The notes under the pieces: generated by a model | Databases searched by the model: none | Told to the model about the DNA's origin: nothing | What the model saw: the letters and a program-made list of their open reading frames with translations, nothing else | Part shown: piece after piece, positions 1-13,641 of the stretch | Position numbering within the stretch: the first letter of the stretch is position 1 | How the letters are laid out: every line of letters starts with the position of its first letter | Translations under genes and position numbers: made by a program | Origin: Anastatus disparis | Lineage: Eukaryota > Arthropoda > Insecta > Hymenoptera > Eupelmidae | Length of the DNA: 64,000 nt | Direction: 5' to 3' | Assembly: GCA_017163975.1 (NCBI GenBank) | Contig: JAFFSR010000353.1 | Location: forward strand, 30,001 to 94,000

Positions 1-2014
1 CAGGTTATTTTTTCTATATTACTTAAAATAAAAAAAATTCTAATTTAGGAAAAATTGCTAATATTAATACTGATAAAAATCTTAAAGATTTTTAAGGAAT
101 GGTTTTACTTTTTGATGGATAATTTGATTATATGATTTTATTTTCAAAAAAGTTTTTCCCATAATAGTGATCTCTAATAAAAAAATTCTTTTACAATGTT
201 AATTACTTTTTCCTGACATTCGTTTTGAAAGTTTATGCTTAGCAATTTTAAAATTTGGTTGTGACACTGATGATGCTGCTATAAATTATTTTGGATGTGT
301 TATAATTAGTGTGCTGCCTCAATTTTCAACTGAAGGATTATAAATTAAGGATATTTTGGATTGAATTGCGGAAATAAAATAAATGATTAAAAAATTACAA
401 TCAACAAATCAATAAATTCAATTATTAATAGAAAAAAAAAAATGTTACCATGTCAGTGAGTTTTTTCAACAGGGTTATACATAAATTAAATTAATTAAAA
501 TTAATATTTTCAATCAATCATATACCTATTTTTTTTATTAAAAAGATATATTTTTACAAAATATGTAACAGTAAAAGAGTAGTTTACAGAAAAAAATTGT
601 ACTTCGTTAAAAAATTTTATAAATTATAAAAACACAAGTTTTTTAAACTTCATAAAATAATGAATAGCGTACTGTACATATTGTTCTTGTAGCAAAAATT
701 CTACATGTAAAAAATGTAATAAGATTAAAATACAAATAACGATTAATTAAACGTATTTATAAATTATAACATAAATTTAGCAAATGAAATAAAATTTTAG
801 GAAATCCTATTCTAATCTCTGCTGCACTGTAACAATAGTCTCATTCTAATATGAAAAATTGAAAAAAATTATAAAACTTATTCTTTTTTATAACTTTGGC
901 ATGAAAATTGCATGAAATAAGCGACAGAATGTTTTTTATTTGAAAAATAGACTTTTCAAATTTTTGGAAATTATATCATACAAATTTTCCTGCACGTTTT
1001 CCGACTTCACCCCCTTTAAATTAATGTTTAGTGACAAAATATATAAAAAAAATTTTTGGAACCGTGGACTTTAATGTTACTATAGCAATCTCCCCTATTT
1101 TCCGACCTGACTTTTTCATGTGAGCACCGTTGCGCGGTACTTTCTGAATAAGCGGTTCAATTATTCGTGAAAAATTAAAGGAAGACCGCAACCAGCCTAA
1201 ACCATTCATTTTTTATCAACAGTTGGTGGATTAAAGAATAATTTTAGCTAATTAAAATGTAAAAATTCTTAATTATATTGGTCACCAATGATTAGTGCAA
1301 TAAAATAAAAAAAATCATTAAAAATGGCAAAATGAGTTTTTTTTATATTTATGATGTTTTTACAGAGAAATGGTGCAATGTACGGCAAAATTGATAAGAA
1401 TATTTTCGACTTAATATTTGATGAAAAACACGAAAAATTATGTTTTTCTGCAAAGAATTAACAACCAGAAAATTTACTTTAGAGATTTTCCTAACTATTT
1501 TCCAGCTATCCACCCTCGAAATTCGTGTTCAAGGCACCAAAATACGTAGGAAAAACTTTGGTGGAGCCGTGGATCTCCATCGGCTACGGAAACTCTCCTA
1601 GCTACCTATATTAGTTATAAATGGCCTCCGTATTCAGGTGAAATACCCTGGTGAACATGTACATTAAGGTTTGGAAAGATTCTGATGTAAAAGAACCTTT
1701 CTAATTTTTTGCGGTTTTTGGTACCAGTCCATAATACAACTTTGTGAACTCTTATGAAAAAAATTGTCATGATTTTCGTTGATACCTTCTGAACTTTTTT
1801 GATTCATTAAGTTTTACTAAGGAATAGTAACCTTAATTTTATCGTATCCACAATTAATGAACAATTTAGATCGCTTTAGAATTGAACAGCACTGTAAAGT
1901 TTTCAGGAGAATCCTTCTAGATTGTATTTTAAAAAATTCTTCAGAAATATTTTTCACGTTTTATCATCGTATGAATATATTTATTAAATTATTGGTAAAT
2001 AAATGATTATAAAT
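1..2014. other. AT-rich intergenic DNA, no gene seen
   Basis: No convincing coding region, RNA gene or tandem repeat. Short open frames here have no recognisable motifs and low-complexity AT composition. Nothing further can be supported. Confidence 0.6.
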
Positions 2015-2028
2015 CTATGAAATCATTT

Positions 2029-2230
2029 TTTTTTTTTTTTTTAACGTCGCTATATTTATGCTATGCTATTATTGCTATGCTAATCAGCGACGGAGCTCGT
2101 AAGTGTGTTTGTGAACAAAGCACATGTAACGTACAGTGGTGCTTGTATCAATCGGCCGAGAGCGGGATTCGAACTCGGAACCTCGAGATTACAAATCCAA
2201 CGCTCTACCGAATGAGCCACAGACCGACTC
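2029..2230 (-). mobile_element. tRNA-derived SINE with poly(A) tail
   Basis: Read on the minus strand, the element starts with a tRNA-like head at 2230-2153. The A-box-like segment is TGGCTCATTCGG and the B-box-like segment is AGTTCGAATCC. The anticodon-loop position reads TGT (Thr-like), and a 7-bp acceptor-like pairing GTCGGTC/GGCCGAT remains. The T stem is mispaired, so this is not a functional tRNA. A tRNA-unrelated body of about 110 bases follows, then an A-run (T-run on plus, about 2029-2042). It is flanked by 14-bp direct repeats at 2015-2028 and 2231-2244 with one mismatch, the mark of LINE-mediated retrotransposition. Family not identified. Confidence 0.85.
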
Positions 2231-2380
2231 CTATGAGATCATTTAAGAATACGGATGAATCTTTATATTTTCTGTATATTGATTGAAAGGTTAATGAAAC
2301 TTCACGAACTCTGTGGAAGTAAATCGAGATGAATTATTACAATCTTGTAAAGAGTTTAATAGCTATTAAAGATCCTTAAG

Positions 2381-2760
2381 AGGAGGTCGAGTATATATGT
2401 CCTATTGTAATCAAAAAATTGATTTTTTTACAAAAACTAATAATTTTAGCAAAAAATAAAGAGAAAGCCCCATCTTGTATCATAAAAAGCAATATTTTCT
2501 TTGATTAGGAAAAAATTTTTTCATCGATTCCTTTTGAAAAAATCCTTGAAAAACATAAAATATCGAAGTTTGGATGGACAATTCAGTTTTTCAAAGTTTT
2601 CTTTGAAACGAAGCGATAAAAATAATTTTTTCTCATAAGAGAAAATATTGCTTTTTAGTATATGAGATGGGGCTTTCTTCTTATTTTTTGCTACAATCAT
2701 AAGGTTTTGCAGAAAATTGAATTTTTTTATTATAAAAGGATAGAGATGTACGACCTGCTA
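2381..2760. mobile_element. Foldback / hairpin MITE-like element
   Basis: The two halves are imperfect inverted copies: 2381-2530 (starting AGGAGGTCGAGTA) pairs with 2620-2760 (ending GTACGACCTGCT). Shared inner blocks include AGCAAAAAATAA and GAAAGCCCCATCT. No coding capacity. No certain target duplication was found, so the superfamily is unassigned. Confidence 0.65.
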
Positions 2761-3095
2761 TTAATAAAATACCGTGAAAATTATTTATGATTCTTAGTAA
2801 CGATCTTGAAGTTATAAAAAAATATACATATTATTAAATTTTTTTAACTCTTGAAATAGTTAAGCATACCATGGAATTGTTTGATAGTGGAAATAAAGCC
2901 ATTTTACACGACTAAGCTATAAATTTTTTTTGTGAATAAATACAATAAATCGCACTAATTTATTAATACTAGGCAATTTTTCAGTTTATTAATAAGTTAA
3001 TTTAATTAATACTATGATATGCCCTTCAAAAATCACTATTCAATATATTAGAAATTCATAAAGAATCTGAAGAAGTCATAATCATATTTTTTGAT

Positions 3096-3478
3096 ATATG
3101 GGGATATCCACAAAACTTTTAATTGTCTAGTAACAGGTCATATTACAGCTGTTACTGGGTTACCGCATGATGCACATTGTTTAAACTAGGTTCAAATCTT
3201 TTGTGCTATCCTGTAACTCTATTTCTGATGTATTTTGTAAATGTTTAACAAACGGCGCAGTAGATATTTCTATGAAACATTCATTTTTACACATAAAAAA
3301 TTACCGTAATTTATCTTATGTGTAAATTTACTTTTTATAGAATTATCTGCTGCGCCGTTTGTGGCACATTTACAAAATACATCAGAAATAGAGTTACAGG
3401 ATAGCACAAAAGATTATAACCTAGTTTAAATAATGACCTGTTACTAGAGAATTTAAAGTTGGATGGATATCCCCATAT
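3096..3478. mobile_element. MITE with long terminal inverted repeats
   Basis: The termini ATATGGGGATATCC and GGATATCCCCATAT are exact inverted copies, and pairing continues inward for most of the 383 bases (for example AACGGCGCAG near 3252 with CTGCGCCGTTTG near 3350). Non-coding and hairpin-forming. The flanks are TA-rich, so a TA or TATA target duplication cannot be separated from the terminus. Confidence 0.75.
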
Positions 3479-5238
3479 AATACCATAGTGGTACACATGA
3501 AATTGGAAAGGTTCTAAAAATATATAAATTACAATAACTTTTCTGATGAGAATATATTATTCAGATTAATATTATTTTTAAAATTAGATAACATTATTTT
3601 TATTTTTAAGAGCATGACGAAGCTTCCAGTCTTCTAATAATATTTCCAATCCCAAGTTATGAATAAACAATGCGTTTAATAACATTTTTTGCGACAAAGA
3701 AAAAATTTGTAAGATTCAACTCGAGTGCGGACAACTCAAGAAACCCACGAAAATACTACATAAAAAGTAATAATACAAACTTTCAATGTAACGTATTTTA
3801 AGATTAGGTTTGTCGAGCTTGATATAATTTCAATCCAAGTTCATAAAAAATTTACAAGTTTAAATGATTTTTTATTTTAACAAAAATTATTGTATTAACA
3901 TAGCTTTAGTGCGGACAAGTCATTATATTTGTTTTTCTCATCCGTGCTGAGTAAGCGGCCTATAGCGCATGCGTTTTCGGGGTAGTAAGTAGCTAATAGC
4001 GCGCGCTGCGTGTGTTGTTTTTTGAGGGCGTGTGTTTCACAGCTATGTATAATATTATTTTGTATTAAATCACGTAAATACGTTACATTCTGTAAAATAA
4101 TGTCACGCAAAAGCGTTAATTAATGTAAAATCGCAAAGGTTTATACAAGCGCAGCGCCCTCATACTATATCTCATCGACCATATGATGAATTTTATACTC
4201 TATCTCGCTTTAACCTCTGACAAAGTAAATCGTATCATCTATTCTTGTATTATTTTTACATTAACGAAATCGTAATTATTCCGTATAAACGTGAAATTGG
4301 TGAACTAAAAGTATGTAATTTAATTACAAATAATAGTACCAAAAAGTATTGAAATATACTATTGCGAGTCAGTCGTACGGCAGATAATGAGAGAGAGAGA
4401 GAGAGAGTCTCGGGCAATGGCGCTATTCGCTACGCTCGTGCGCCAACTTGCCCTCGTGCGCAATAGTCAACTAAACCTTACTCGTTACACAATATACTAT
4501 TAATTTACGAATTTAAAATGATATTAATGAAATAAAAAAAGCAAAACTTGATTGCTGTAGCTCCAACATCAGATAAATATTACGGAAAGAAACATAATGA
4601 ATCACCCAAATTCACAATTTTATAAATTACAACTGAATCACTGGAAAAATAGTTGCATACAATAGACTTTTCCAAATTTTATGAGTAACGGCTTATAATT
4701 GAAATTTCAGTGTCGGAATGATTCGGAAAACTTGAAACATTTATCAATTTTCATTTCATAATAGTTCTTAAACATTCTCTAAAGACCGGAAAAATATTTG
4801 TTCCGATTCTTTTAGAAATTTTCGGGTCATTTTAACGAGGATATAACTGATGATGATGTAACAAAATTCAACTGCAATAATCACAAATTTTCCAATCGAA
4901 AACGTTTCCATAAATAATTTCCATAACTTTATAATTTCCGCGAAAATAATCATAATCTTCATAATTCTGCAAAAATGACGATTTATATTGACTTTTTCAT
5001 AAATTTAAGTAACTTATAGAAATTTTCTCAAATTCAATTTACTTGTTTTTGTCATAAAAAACGAAAGATAATTAGTCTCAAAGCAGACTTAACGTAGGTA
5101 AATATTATTTTTTTATATACGCTTTTCTTATATTCGCCTTCATGTCTGTTTGCATGTTTGTCTGTCTGTAATCAAATCTTGCGCGCTCGATTTCAGGCAC
5201 TTTTTGACAGATATAAATTCTGACGATTGGCATAGACT
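3479..5238. other. Non-coding stretch with a (GA)n microsatellite
   Basis: Mostly AT-rich. A (GA)n run lies at about 4387-4407. It is followed by a locally GC-rich block to about 4480 containing two related segments, GCTCGTGCGCCAACTTGCC and CCTCGTGCGCAATAG. A second GC-richer patch lies at 3940-4040. No gene could be supported in either. Confidence 0.5.
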
Positions 5239-5239
5239 T

Positions 5240-5560
5240 TGGTCTTGGATGACAATACAATAATCAGTTGTCATTTTGGTACCTGGTCATCCAGGTCAAT
5301 GATAATGGGCGTGAAAAGTCATCTCCGAGGAAGTATAAATGGGGAGGCTTTCTTTGGGTCAAGGCGAGTTTCTCGGGGGTTTTCAGGGTTGCTAAAACCG
5401 AATTTGAGATCAAACAATTGCCACAAAGTGATGCACGTTGTCCAGAATACGCATGGACGTCGTCTCCGAGGAAGTACATGTGGGGAGGCTTTCTCTGGGT
5501 CGAGGTGGGTTCCCCGGGGGATTTCGGGGCTGCTAAAACCTAATTCAAGGTTTGAAAGTG
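5240..5560 (+). repeat. Tandem duplication, 141-bp period
   Basis: Two diverged copies begin at about 5322 and 5463, sharing TCTCCGAGGAAGTA and GGGGAGGCTTTCT and ending in GCTAAAACC. The period is a multiple of three and one plus frame stays open through both copies, each giving the peptide WGGFLWV. This may be a coding remnant, but no family is recognised. Confidence 0.6.
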
Positions 5561-5699
5561 AATCTATAATGCATAATAATGATTTAGGATGAAGAGGTCG
5601 AACTGGAGTACCAAGTCGCCGATAACGGATGTACCTGAGTGTAATCTTCGAAAAGTCTGGTTGCAATGTAACTCTAAATGATAATAAAAACAATTTTTA

Positions 5700-6554
5700 A
5701 TTAAAAATAGAAAATACAAAATTTTAAAAACATGCTTTAAAAATAAAATACAATAATTGAATAAATAGACTAAAAAGTATAAAATAAATAAATTAACTTT
5801 TTTTAAATTTTTTAAATAATAGCGCTTATTACCTGTATATCGGAATGATGTTTGATGAAAAAATGTTAAAATTATTCACTAATTACAATAGTAATATGCT
5901 TTCTCGAAGTTAAATTTCGCTGGCATTATTCGAACGAAAAATTCATAAATTAGTAGGGATACTACCGCAAATTTATATGCGAGATGATTTGTATGAATGA
6001 TCTTTATATATGGGTATCGACTACGAGTAAATCAACATATTTCATGGAACTTGCATGAATCTTAAACAATTGTTCTTTTAAAATCTTTTTATTTCCGAGT
6101 ATTCTCCGACCTAATCAAACAACCTTAGAATCGAAATCTAAAAGAATCTCCAAGTTTCATTTGACGTAGTCCCTGCAAATATCTGTAAACTTCATAATCG
6201 GTATGGAAAATTTCAAAATTCATTCATATAGACGATTTCCAGGTAGCCAGGATCACCTGGATATTGTGAGATGTCATCTCGGGAAACGTACATGTTATTA
6301 ATAAATAATGGCTAAATTTCAAAAGATATTCTTGTAGACAATGTTTATCTTACTCGGAACATCCATGTTTGGCTAGATAAAATTTGAAACAACTTCAAAG
6401 TAGTTATTAAACTATAAGTTGAATTTCAAAAGTTTTAGCTGTAGATGATGTTTAAGTTGTCATTAACACCTAGGTATCCAAAGACGGCGATCGTGGATAC
6501 CACAGCATAATAAATAACTATTTTTTAAATATTGTCTACATCGATAAGGTAAAG

Positions 6555-6555
<1 letters not shown>
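5700..6555. other. AT-rich DNA, no feature seen
   Basis: No open frame with recognisable motifs, no tandem array and no inverted repeat was noticed in this stretch. Confidence 0.5.
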
Positions 6556-6556
<1 letters not shown>

Positions 6557-6616
<60 letters not shown>

Positions 6617-6960
6617 TAAATATGTGTTTGTATGTGTGAGCGTGTGCGTGTGCGTATGAGTTGAAATTAAATGTTCCATATAAACTTGAATAAACCTGTG
6701 TGTGTACGTGCGATTCTACATTAAATGTCCCTTATGTATATATATATATATGTTTATATCATGCTTGTAAGTCGACATGAAAAGTCCCACGTACATGATC
6801 GCGTGTGTGCATGCATGCGAATTGACATGAAACGTCTCATATATATAAACCCAAGGGTACTTAGATAGGTGTGTACAAGTTGTCATGAAATGTCCCATAT
6901 ATATATATATATATAGAAAAACCTGTGCTTGCGAGTACGTGCAAGTTGACATGAAATGTC

Positions 6961-7006
<46 letters not shown>

Positions 7007-7544
7007 AAATTGCGGGTGAACGTGAGCAATTTGATATGAAATGGACCATATATACATATGCAAAAACCTGTCAGTAAGGTCGTACATGAGTTGACATGAA
7101 GAGTCGCATGTATATAAAAGCGTGTATGCATGAATGCAAATTGACATGAAACGTCGCATATATGTAAACCTGAAGGAACTCGGATAGGTGTGTGAGAGTT
7201 GTCATGAAATTTTCCATATATATAGAAAAGCCTGTGATTATGAGTACATACGAGTTGACATGAAATGTCCCATATATATATATATATATATATATAATCC
7301 TGTGTGTGTGCATGCGCATTGGCATGAAATGTCCCATATATATAAATCTGTATGTGCGTGCGTTGAAATTTACAGAAAAATCCCATGTATATCAACGTGT
7401 GTGTGCATGAATGAAAATTGACACGAAACGTCCCATGTATGAAAACCTGAGAACTCGGATAGGTGTGTGAGAGTTGTCATGAAATGTTCCATATATATAG
7501 ATAAGCCTGTGATTATGAGTATGTACAAGTTGACATGAAATGTC

Positions 7545-7583
<39 letters not shown>

Positions 7584-7840
7584 GCTGTGTGTGTATGTGT
7601 GCGTGCGCATTGGCATGAAATGTCACATATATATAAACCTGTATGTGTGTGCGTTGAAATTTACATAAAAAATCCCATGTATATTAACGTGTGTGTGCAT
7701 GAATGAAAATTGACATGAAACGTCCCATATATGCGAACCTGAAGGAACTCGGATAGGTATGTGAGAGTTGTCATGAAATGTTCCATATATATAGAGAAGC
7801 CTGTGATCATGAGTACGTACGAGTTGACCCGAAATGTCCC

Positions 7841-7923
<83 letters not shown>

Positions 7924-8031
7924 ATCCTGTGTGTGTGCATGCGCATTGGCATGAAATGTCCCATATATATAAACCTGTCTGTGGGTGCGTTCTAATTGAC
8001 GTGGAATGTCCCACGTATGTGTGTATGTATG

Positions 8032-8084
<53 letters not shown>

Positions 8085-8190
8085 ACTTGTCTGTATGTGT
8101 GCGTTTGGGTCGACACGAAATGTTGCATATATATGAGCCCAGGTGCGTATGTATGTGCGCGTCCACATCTGTTTTTCTATATACATATAT
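6557..8190. repeat. Composite minisatellite with (TA)n expansions
   Basis: An array of related units, each carrying the motif TTGACATGAAATGTCCCATA or a variant, then a (TA)n run of variable length, then a GT-rich segment such as CCTGTGTGTGTGC. (TA)n tracts are longest at 6557-6612, 7545-7580, 7845-7918 and 8050-8085. Long open frames here consist of YIYIYI repeats and are repeat artefacts. Confidence 0.9.
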
Positions 8191-8204
8191 ATGATAAAAA
8201 TTCC

Positions 8205-8800
8205 TTTGAAACGTTTAATTAAAAAGGAATTATGGAATTTTTAATTAAAGCCCTCGAATTCACAAATCATAATCATAACTGACGCTCTTTCAATTTACGA
8301 TTACATTTTGATTTCTTAATTGAAATGTATTTAATTAAGGATTCCTTTTGATTTTGGAATTAAAGCCCTTTCAATTCACGATTAAATTTTGATTTCTTAA
8401 TTGAAATTTATTCAATTAAGAATTCCTTTTGATTTTGGAATTAAAGCCCTTTCAATTCACGATTACATTTTGATTTCTTAATTGAAATTTATTTAATTAA
8501 GGATTCCTTTTGATTTTGGAATTAAAGCCCTTTCAATTCACGATTAAATTTTGATTTCTTAATTGAAATTTATTTAATTAAGAATTCCTTTTGATTTTGT
8601 AATTAAAGCCCTTTCAATTCACGATTACATTTTGATTTCTTAATTGAAATTTATTTAATTAAGAATTCCTTTTGATTTTTTAATTAAAGCCTTTTCAATT
8701 CACGATTAGATTTTGATTTGTTAATTAAAATATTTTTAATTATTAATTTAAAAGGAATTGTTAATTAAATAAAACTCCAATTACGAATTCAAAAAGGATT
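8205..8800. repeat. 81-bp tandem repeat array
   Basis: The landmark ATTCCTTTTGATTTT recurs at 8341, 8422, 8503, 8584 and 8665, an exact 81-bp period, with more diverged units at both ends. Each unit contains AAAGCCCTTTCAATTCACGA. It starts immediately after the micro/minisatellite at 6.56-8.19 kb. Confidence 0.92.
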
Positions 8801-8834
8801 TGTGAATTAAAATTTATTTAAAGCCCAAAATGAT

Positions 8835-8975
8835 TTAAATATTTGCAACCCTGGCTCTGTGTAAAGCTAAACCCTGTAGAGTACATTTGTATTCAGGGTA
8901 AAATCTACAAGTTGGAACATTACAATTAATGCAGCATTTTTCTGAAGGCTCTGGATGATGTGTACAAACTAAAAA
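8835..8975 (-). CDS. Possible cysteine-rich terminal exon
   Basis: On the minus strand a T-rich tract ending TTTTTAG (splice-acceptor-like) precedes an open stretch of about 45 codons. It holds the cysteine pattern CTHH...CCINCNVPTC...YKC and ends in TAA at about 8835. Spacing hints at a metal-binding or disulphide-rich domain, but no family is recognised and no upstream exon was found. It could be a chance open frame. Confidence 0.25.
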   Translation of the reverse strand, partial: FLVCTHHPEPSEKCCINCNVPTCRFYPEYKCTLQGLALHRARVANI

Positions 8976-9362
8976 AAAAATAAATTCAAATTTACAACAA
9001 AAATTTTTAATATTCATTCATTTTATTATTATATTTTCAAAATTCATACGAAATACAAAGAATAAATACTTTTGGTTGAAATATTATAATTTAAATAAAT
9101 TTCTAATTTTGTATTTAAAACTTTTTAGATTTCGAAATACGTTTATTGTCACATTACGATATCAAGATTTTTGAAAATATTCACTCTCGCATACCTTCTT
9201 ATACTAAATGTTACAATATTTTACAGTATTTAGAAATATTTTACAATTTTTTTTTACAATAATTTACAATAATTTACAATATTTTACAGTACTTTACAAT
9301 GTTACATTAGTATTTTTTTAAAAATTTCACACTATTTTTATATATACATATACATACACATT

Positions 9363-12300
9363 TTATTCACAACGAGGTTTTTTATATCCATATGGGTAAG
9401 ATGTGCATTCATCTAAATGCTTTCGTTTAATACTATTTACGCGGCAAGTTTTTTTTTTCTTGCCTTGTAATTACATCGTGATACTTTGTGCGTCTAATAG
9501 CGCTAAATGAATGCACGATTTCTTCATTTTTTTTTAAAACTAAAGACTTGACACTGTTATAATTCAAAATATCTTTTGTTGAATTATTCAATGTCACGCC
9601 TTTAACTTTACAAACTTCATGTAGAGTTCCGTCGTTACTTTTCACAATATACGAATAAAATTTAGGACCTGCGCTTACAAATGATGTTATATAACTATCT
9701 CTACCATAACATTCTAATTCGTCAGTCATGTCACCCAAAAGCCTACCTGTCGGAACTCTATATTCATTTTCTGTATTTTTACTCAAATAGATACAAGAAT
9801 CTGTATCATAATACAATACACGCTGCTCTAGCTGTTCTGAATAACTATACAGCTTAAGCCTTGCTTGTGCTGTAGTATAAGCGGCAATAACCACGTTTGT
9901 CATTGGCGATGGATTATACGAATTTTCGTCGTATTTCCAGTGAACATAAAAAGTGTTTTGGTTAACCGGTAAAACATCTACTAAAATTTTATCTTTGCTT
10001 TATAAAATTTGAAAAAACTGCGGACCGTCTCTAATAATTTCCGTAGTACCCATATTTTCCCTCTGACCGAATTTTCCCCAAAAAGAATTTAAGCATAATT
10101 TTGCTAAAAAACGCAGCCCTGGATTTTTTCCTATTTTTTCTTTTTCTAAAATTATGCCTTCTTCGCGTGCATATTCTTCAATATATTCGTCGCATGAATT
10201 TTCTTTTCTACAATTTACCGGCCACCCACTAGCTTGTTGTTTAATCTTTAAAAACGTGTTAATATAATCCGAAAATAACCCACCTTCTTTCGTTTCTTGA
10301 TTATACTGAGAAACCTTGTATTGCCATATCTCGTAAATAGCTGTTATTCGATATCCCATTATTACGGCCTTTTTTAACTCCACTGATACCCATGTACCTG
10401 TAAACTCCCTGTCACTAATGTTTTCGTGCGTACATTCGCTTTCGTTCAAATTCTCACAACATGTACGACATAACGGAAACATTAAGCGATTGTGCATTCG
10501 AACAGGGAGTACAGGTAGAAATAAAGATCACGGTGGTAATACGCGACATTTGACTATACCTTCTACTTTTTCTAAATTATATCCGCTACCTGTTAAAATA
10601 CGGCATTTATCTCCTATAAAAATTTTCGGATGACCTATAGGGAATTTACCTGTTTTACATACATAAGGATATAAGGAGCAAATATCTACATAATTGATTT
10701 TTTCCCCTTTTCGTACCTCTACGAGAGAAACAGTATTCTCGGTTCTAACTCCGTAAAAACTATCTCGCGGGTTTAATGTATCGCTCATCAACAAAGGACG
10801 ATTAATTAGATATTGCTCTACTTCGGTATTTTCCCGTTTGAAATTTTTAAACTCGCATTTCCAAATTTCCGTTAAAACGTACCCATGAGATTTAATTAAC
10901 TCCGATGTTTCTAAGGTTTTTTCAAAACGCTGCTCTAAGCTTTCCCCGTAGATTTCAGATATTTTGAAACGGTCTTCGCCCTTAAAACATTTTTTACACC
11001 CATGCCAAAAACAACCGTGATATTGATAGACATATTTCGAACCATCAGATGATTCGAAATATCCATCAACTAAAATATTTTCCGGAAGTCGGAATTCCGA
11101 ACTTTTAGCAGCGTGAATAATATTATGGCCCGATTCTTTTTCTTTTAAAATAAGTCACTCAATTGAGCCTCGTGAATGAGTGCTTTTTTTCCTATAACCA
11201 GCGGTAGGTATAATGCCAATACTATTAGTTTTTAAAAATTTTTTTCTAAAAATTCTTGAGCAAGCGCTCGCTATTATTGTAGCTTCGGCAGACGGACACG
11301 TATCTCCTACTTCTATAAAACTTTTTCTAAAAGCTGACCAAGCTTTTCTTAATATATCGACATCTGTTTTGCAATATTTTACGATTTCGTTTTGAAAATC
11401 AAAAAGATAATTCTTAGAAATCATGTCTTTATACCATTGAGAAAACTTTTCCCTCTCTGATACGGACATTTTTTCCAAAGAATAAAACTTTTGAGGTGGC
11501 ATAGGACCGACATAATTTTGATTCGCCAAAATATTAAATAAATGCGGAAAAATACCCTCAACCACATCGCAGGAAAATCCGAAAGCTTCCGGTAATTTAT
11601 CTAGTTTCATGTGAAAATAATTCAAACTGTCTATAAATTTAATACGATTTCCTAATGTCATTAGTATAATATTAGTAGCGTTCATAGTCACCTTCGGTAC
11701 TATGTTAGTTTCTTCAACTAGATATTTAAGAATAAATTGCCCGTCGTAGCTTTTGCTATTATGCGCGATACAAATAAGTGATTTTATATTTTTAGCACAC
11801 AATGTTTTTTTAAAATTTTAAATAAATTCAATAAAATTTTTTATTGCATTATTTTTAAAAATTAAAGTTTGACCATCCCCGCAAAAAGAGCATACTGAGT
11901 CCATTGCCGAATCTATACATTTAGAACAACATAACTGAGCTACAGCTAAATTTACTTCGTGGTAAACAATTTTATTATTATCATCTACGTGTTTTTTTCT
12001 TGCCAAGCTTCGAAATCATAAAATAAAAACGCATTTTCTATATTTTTATCGTTATTTTTAATTATTGGCATAAAACATTGGTGGTTATAGGAACGCTGAC
12101 ACCCGCAAGTTTTACAATAATAATTACCGCAAGTATGGTTACCGTTTTCTACAGAAATTATTTTTTAAAATTTTTCACATTTCTTTATGGCATCGCATAC
12201 GGTAACATTTTTTTAAAAAAATTTAATTTTAAATGATTTTGTAAGCACGTATCCCCATAAAAATCCATAGAACATCTAGAACATTTTATTTGCGTAACTT

Positions 12301-13509
12301 CTTTATCACACATACCACGACATTTACACTTATCGCAACTAAATGGACATTTGTGCATACTTAACCGTTTAGTTCCTTTATTACAAAAATGAAAAAAATT
12401 ATCACACATTGCAACACCTCTCATACTCGTAATGACATCGTAATGTTGCTCGTCCGGTGTGTATAATATATTTAAAATATGTTTAATTTCTATGTTACTT
12501 TTATTTAAAATTTTAAACCCATTAAACAATGACGAATCACCTTTACCTATCTTGTCTTTTTCGTAAACCATTACAGCTATACCGTCGTTTTTGAAATAAT
12601 TTTGGAACTTTTGAATTTCACGAAGACCACAACCTTGATCATTATCTATATTGACTCCCGCTTTTTCCAACAAATCGTTTGCTAGTTCTAATTGCGCCTT
12701 ATTCTGGCTTTTACGCACATTCTCCCAGCGATTTTTTAATTCTGTAGGACAATTATCGCCATGCATCATTTTTTTCGCGTGGAAAAGTGCTACGGCTAAA
12801 GCACGCGGTAAACATTTTGAGTCATTATTATTAATCCGTATAATAGACTTTCACTTAACAATGTCAAACTGTAATGGTTTATTACGCCCTCTGCCAATCG
12901 GTACACGAACATTCAATATTTGTATCCGAAAACTCTCGTCAATTTTAAATTCACGAGCGCTTTGGGATATCAGTTCGATTGTTTTCCATAAATCTTTAAA
13001 ATTATAATCCTTTAAATATTTGAAACTTGTGATAGGACCGCTGCGCAGAGTATTACTTAATATATTGATTTTAATGTAATCGCTGGGTTCGTATTCGTGC
13101 GTTATATAGTTAAATAATTTTTTTATACCCTCCTCTAAATTTATTCAATTTTCTTTAAATTTTATTTCTATTTCGCGCGCATTAGTACCAAACCGTTGAT
13201 AATAATCGTTCGTTTCCCATATAATGCTGAAACACTCACCAGCTTGATTTGATCCTGAATCCTGGGGTTCGTTACTACGGCTGTCGTTTCTACTAGGACC
13301 AGGGATGGGTGCGTTGATTGGTTGTTATTGCTGATCTTCTTCATCAACGGCAATAGCTTCGTCTCTGGTAAAAACTTCGTCATCACCCGATCCATTTTGA
13401 ATAATTTGACTGGGTACTTCTTCTGTAATGCTGCATTGCAAAAAATCAAAAAGATCACCTTCCTCGAAGTCGTCAATTTGCATAATCTCGTTGATGTTTT
13501 GATAATATT
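9363..13509 (-). pseudogene. Polinton/Maverick family-B DNA polymerase, decayed
   Basis: Protein-primed type-B DNA polymerase of a Polinton, which would replicate the element. In gene order the readable parts are an acidic N-terminal region (13509-13330) and a conserved pre-exonuclease region (to about 12770). Cysteine-rich segments follow near 12400-12060. Exonuclease motifs are I FYDFEA (about 12020), II-like AHNSKSYD and III YCKTDVDIL (11802-11155). Polymerase motifs are A YVDICSLYPYV (about 10692-10660), B KLCLNSFWGKFGQR (about 10101-10060) and C YYDTDS (9814-9797), with a C-terminal tail ending in TAA at 9363. All catalytic motifs survive, but at least five frameshifts or stops break the frame, one in an A-run near 9450. 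No other Polinton gene or TIR was seen next to it, so its parent copy is unclear. Confidence 0.88.
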
Positions 13510-13641
13510 CTAAAAGAAGAACAAAAAAGTTTGTTATTAATTTACCAATATTGAAAAAAAATAAGAAATTATAATTACAAACAAAGAAACAGATTGAAAA
13601 ATAATAATCATAAAAAAGTTTTCAAAATGTTTAAAACTTAC

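Noticed and set aside
2153..2230. Functional tRNA-Thr (TGT)
   Set aside because: The T stem is mispaired and the D-arm spacing is off. Target duplication and poly(A) show it is the head of a SINE.
6716..8222. Many long open frames on both strands around 6.7-8.2 kb
   Set aside because: They are YIYIYI and MGHFM repeats produced by the (TA)n/minisatellite array, not genes.
6557..8800. CRISPR-like array
   Set aside because: Units are adjacent tandem repeats without unique spacers, in a eukaryotic context with no cas genes.
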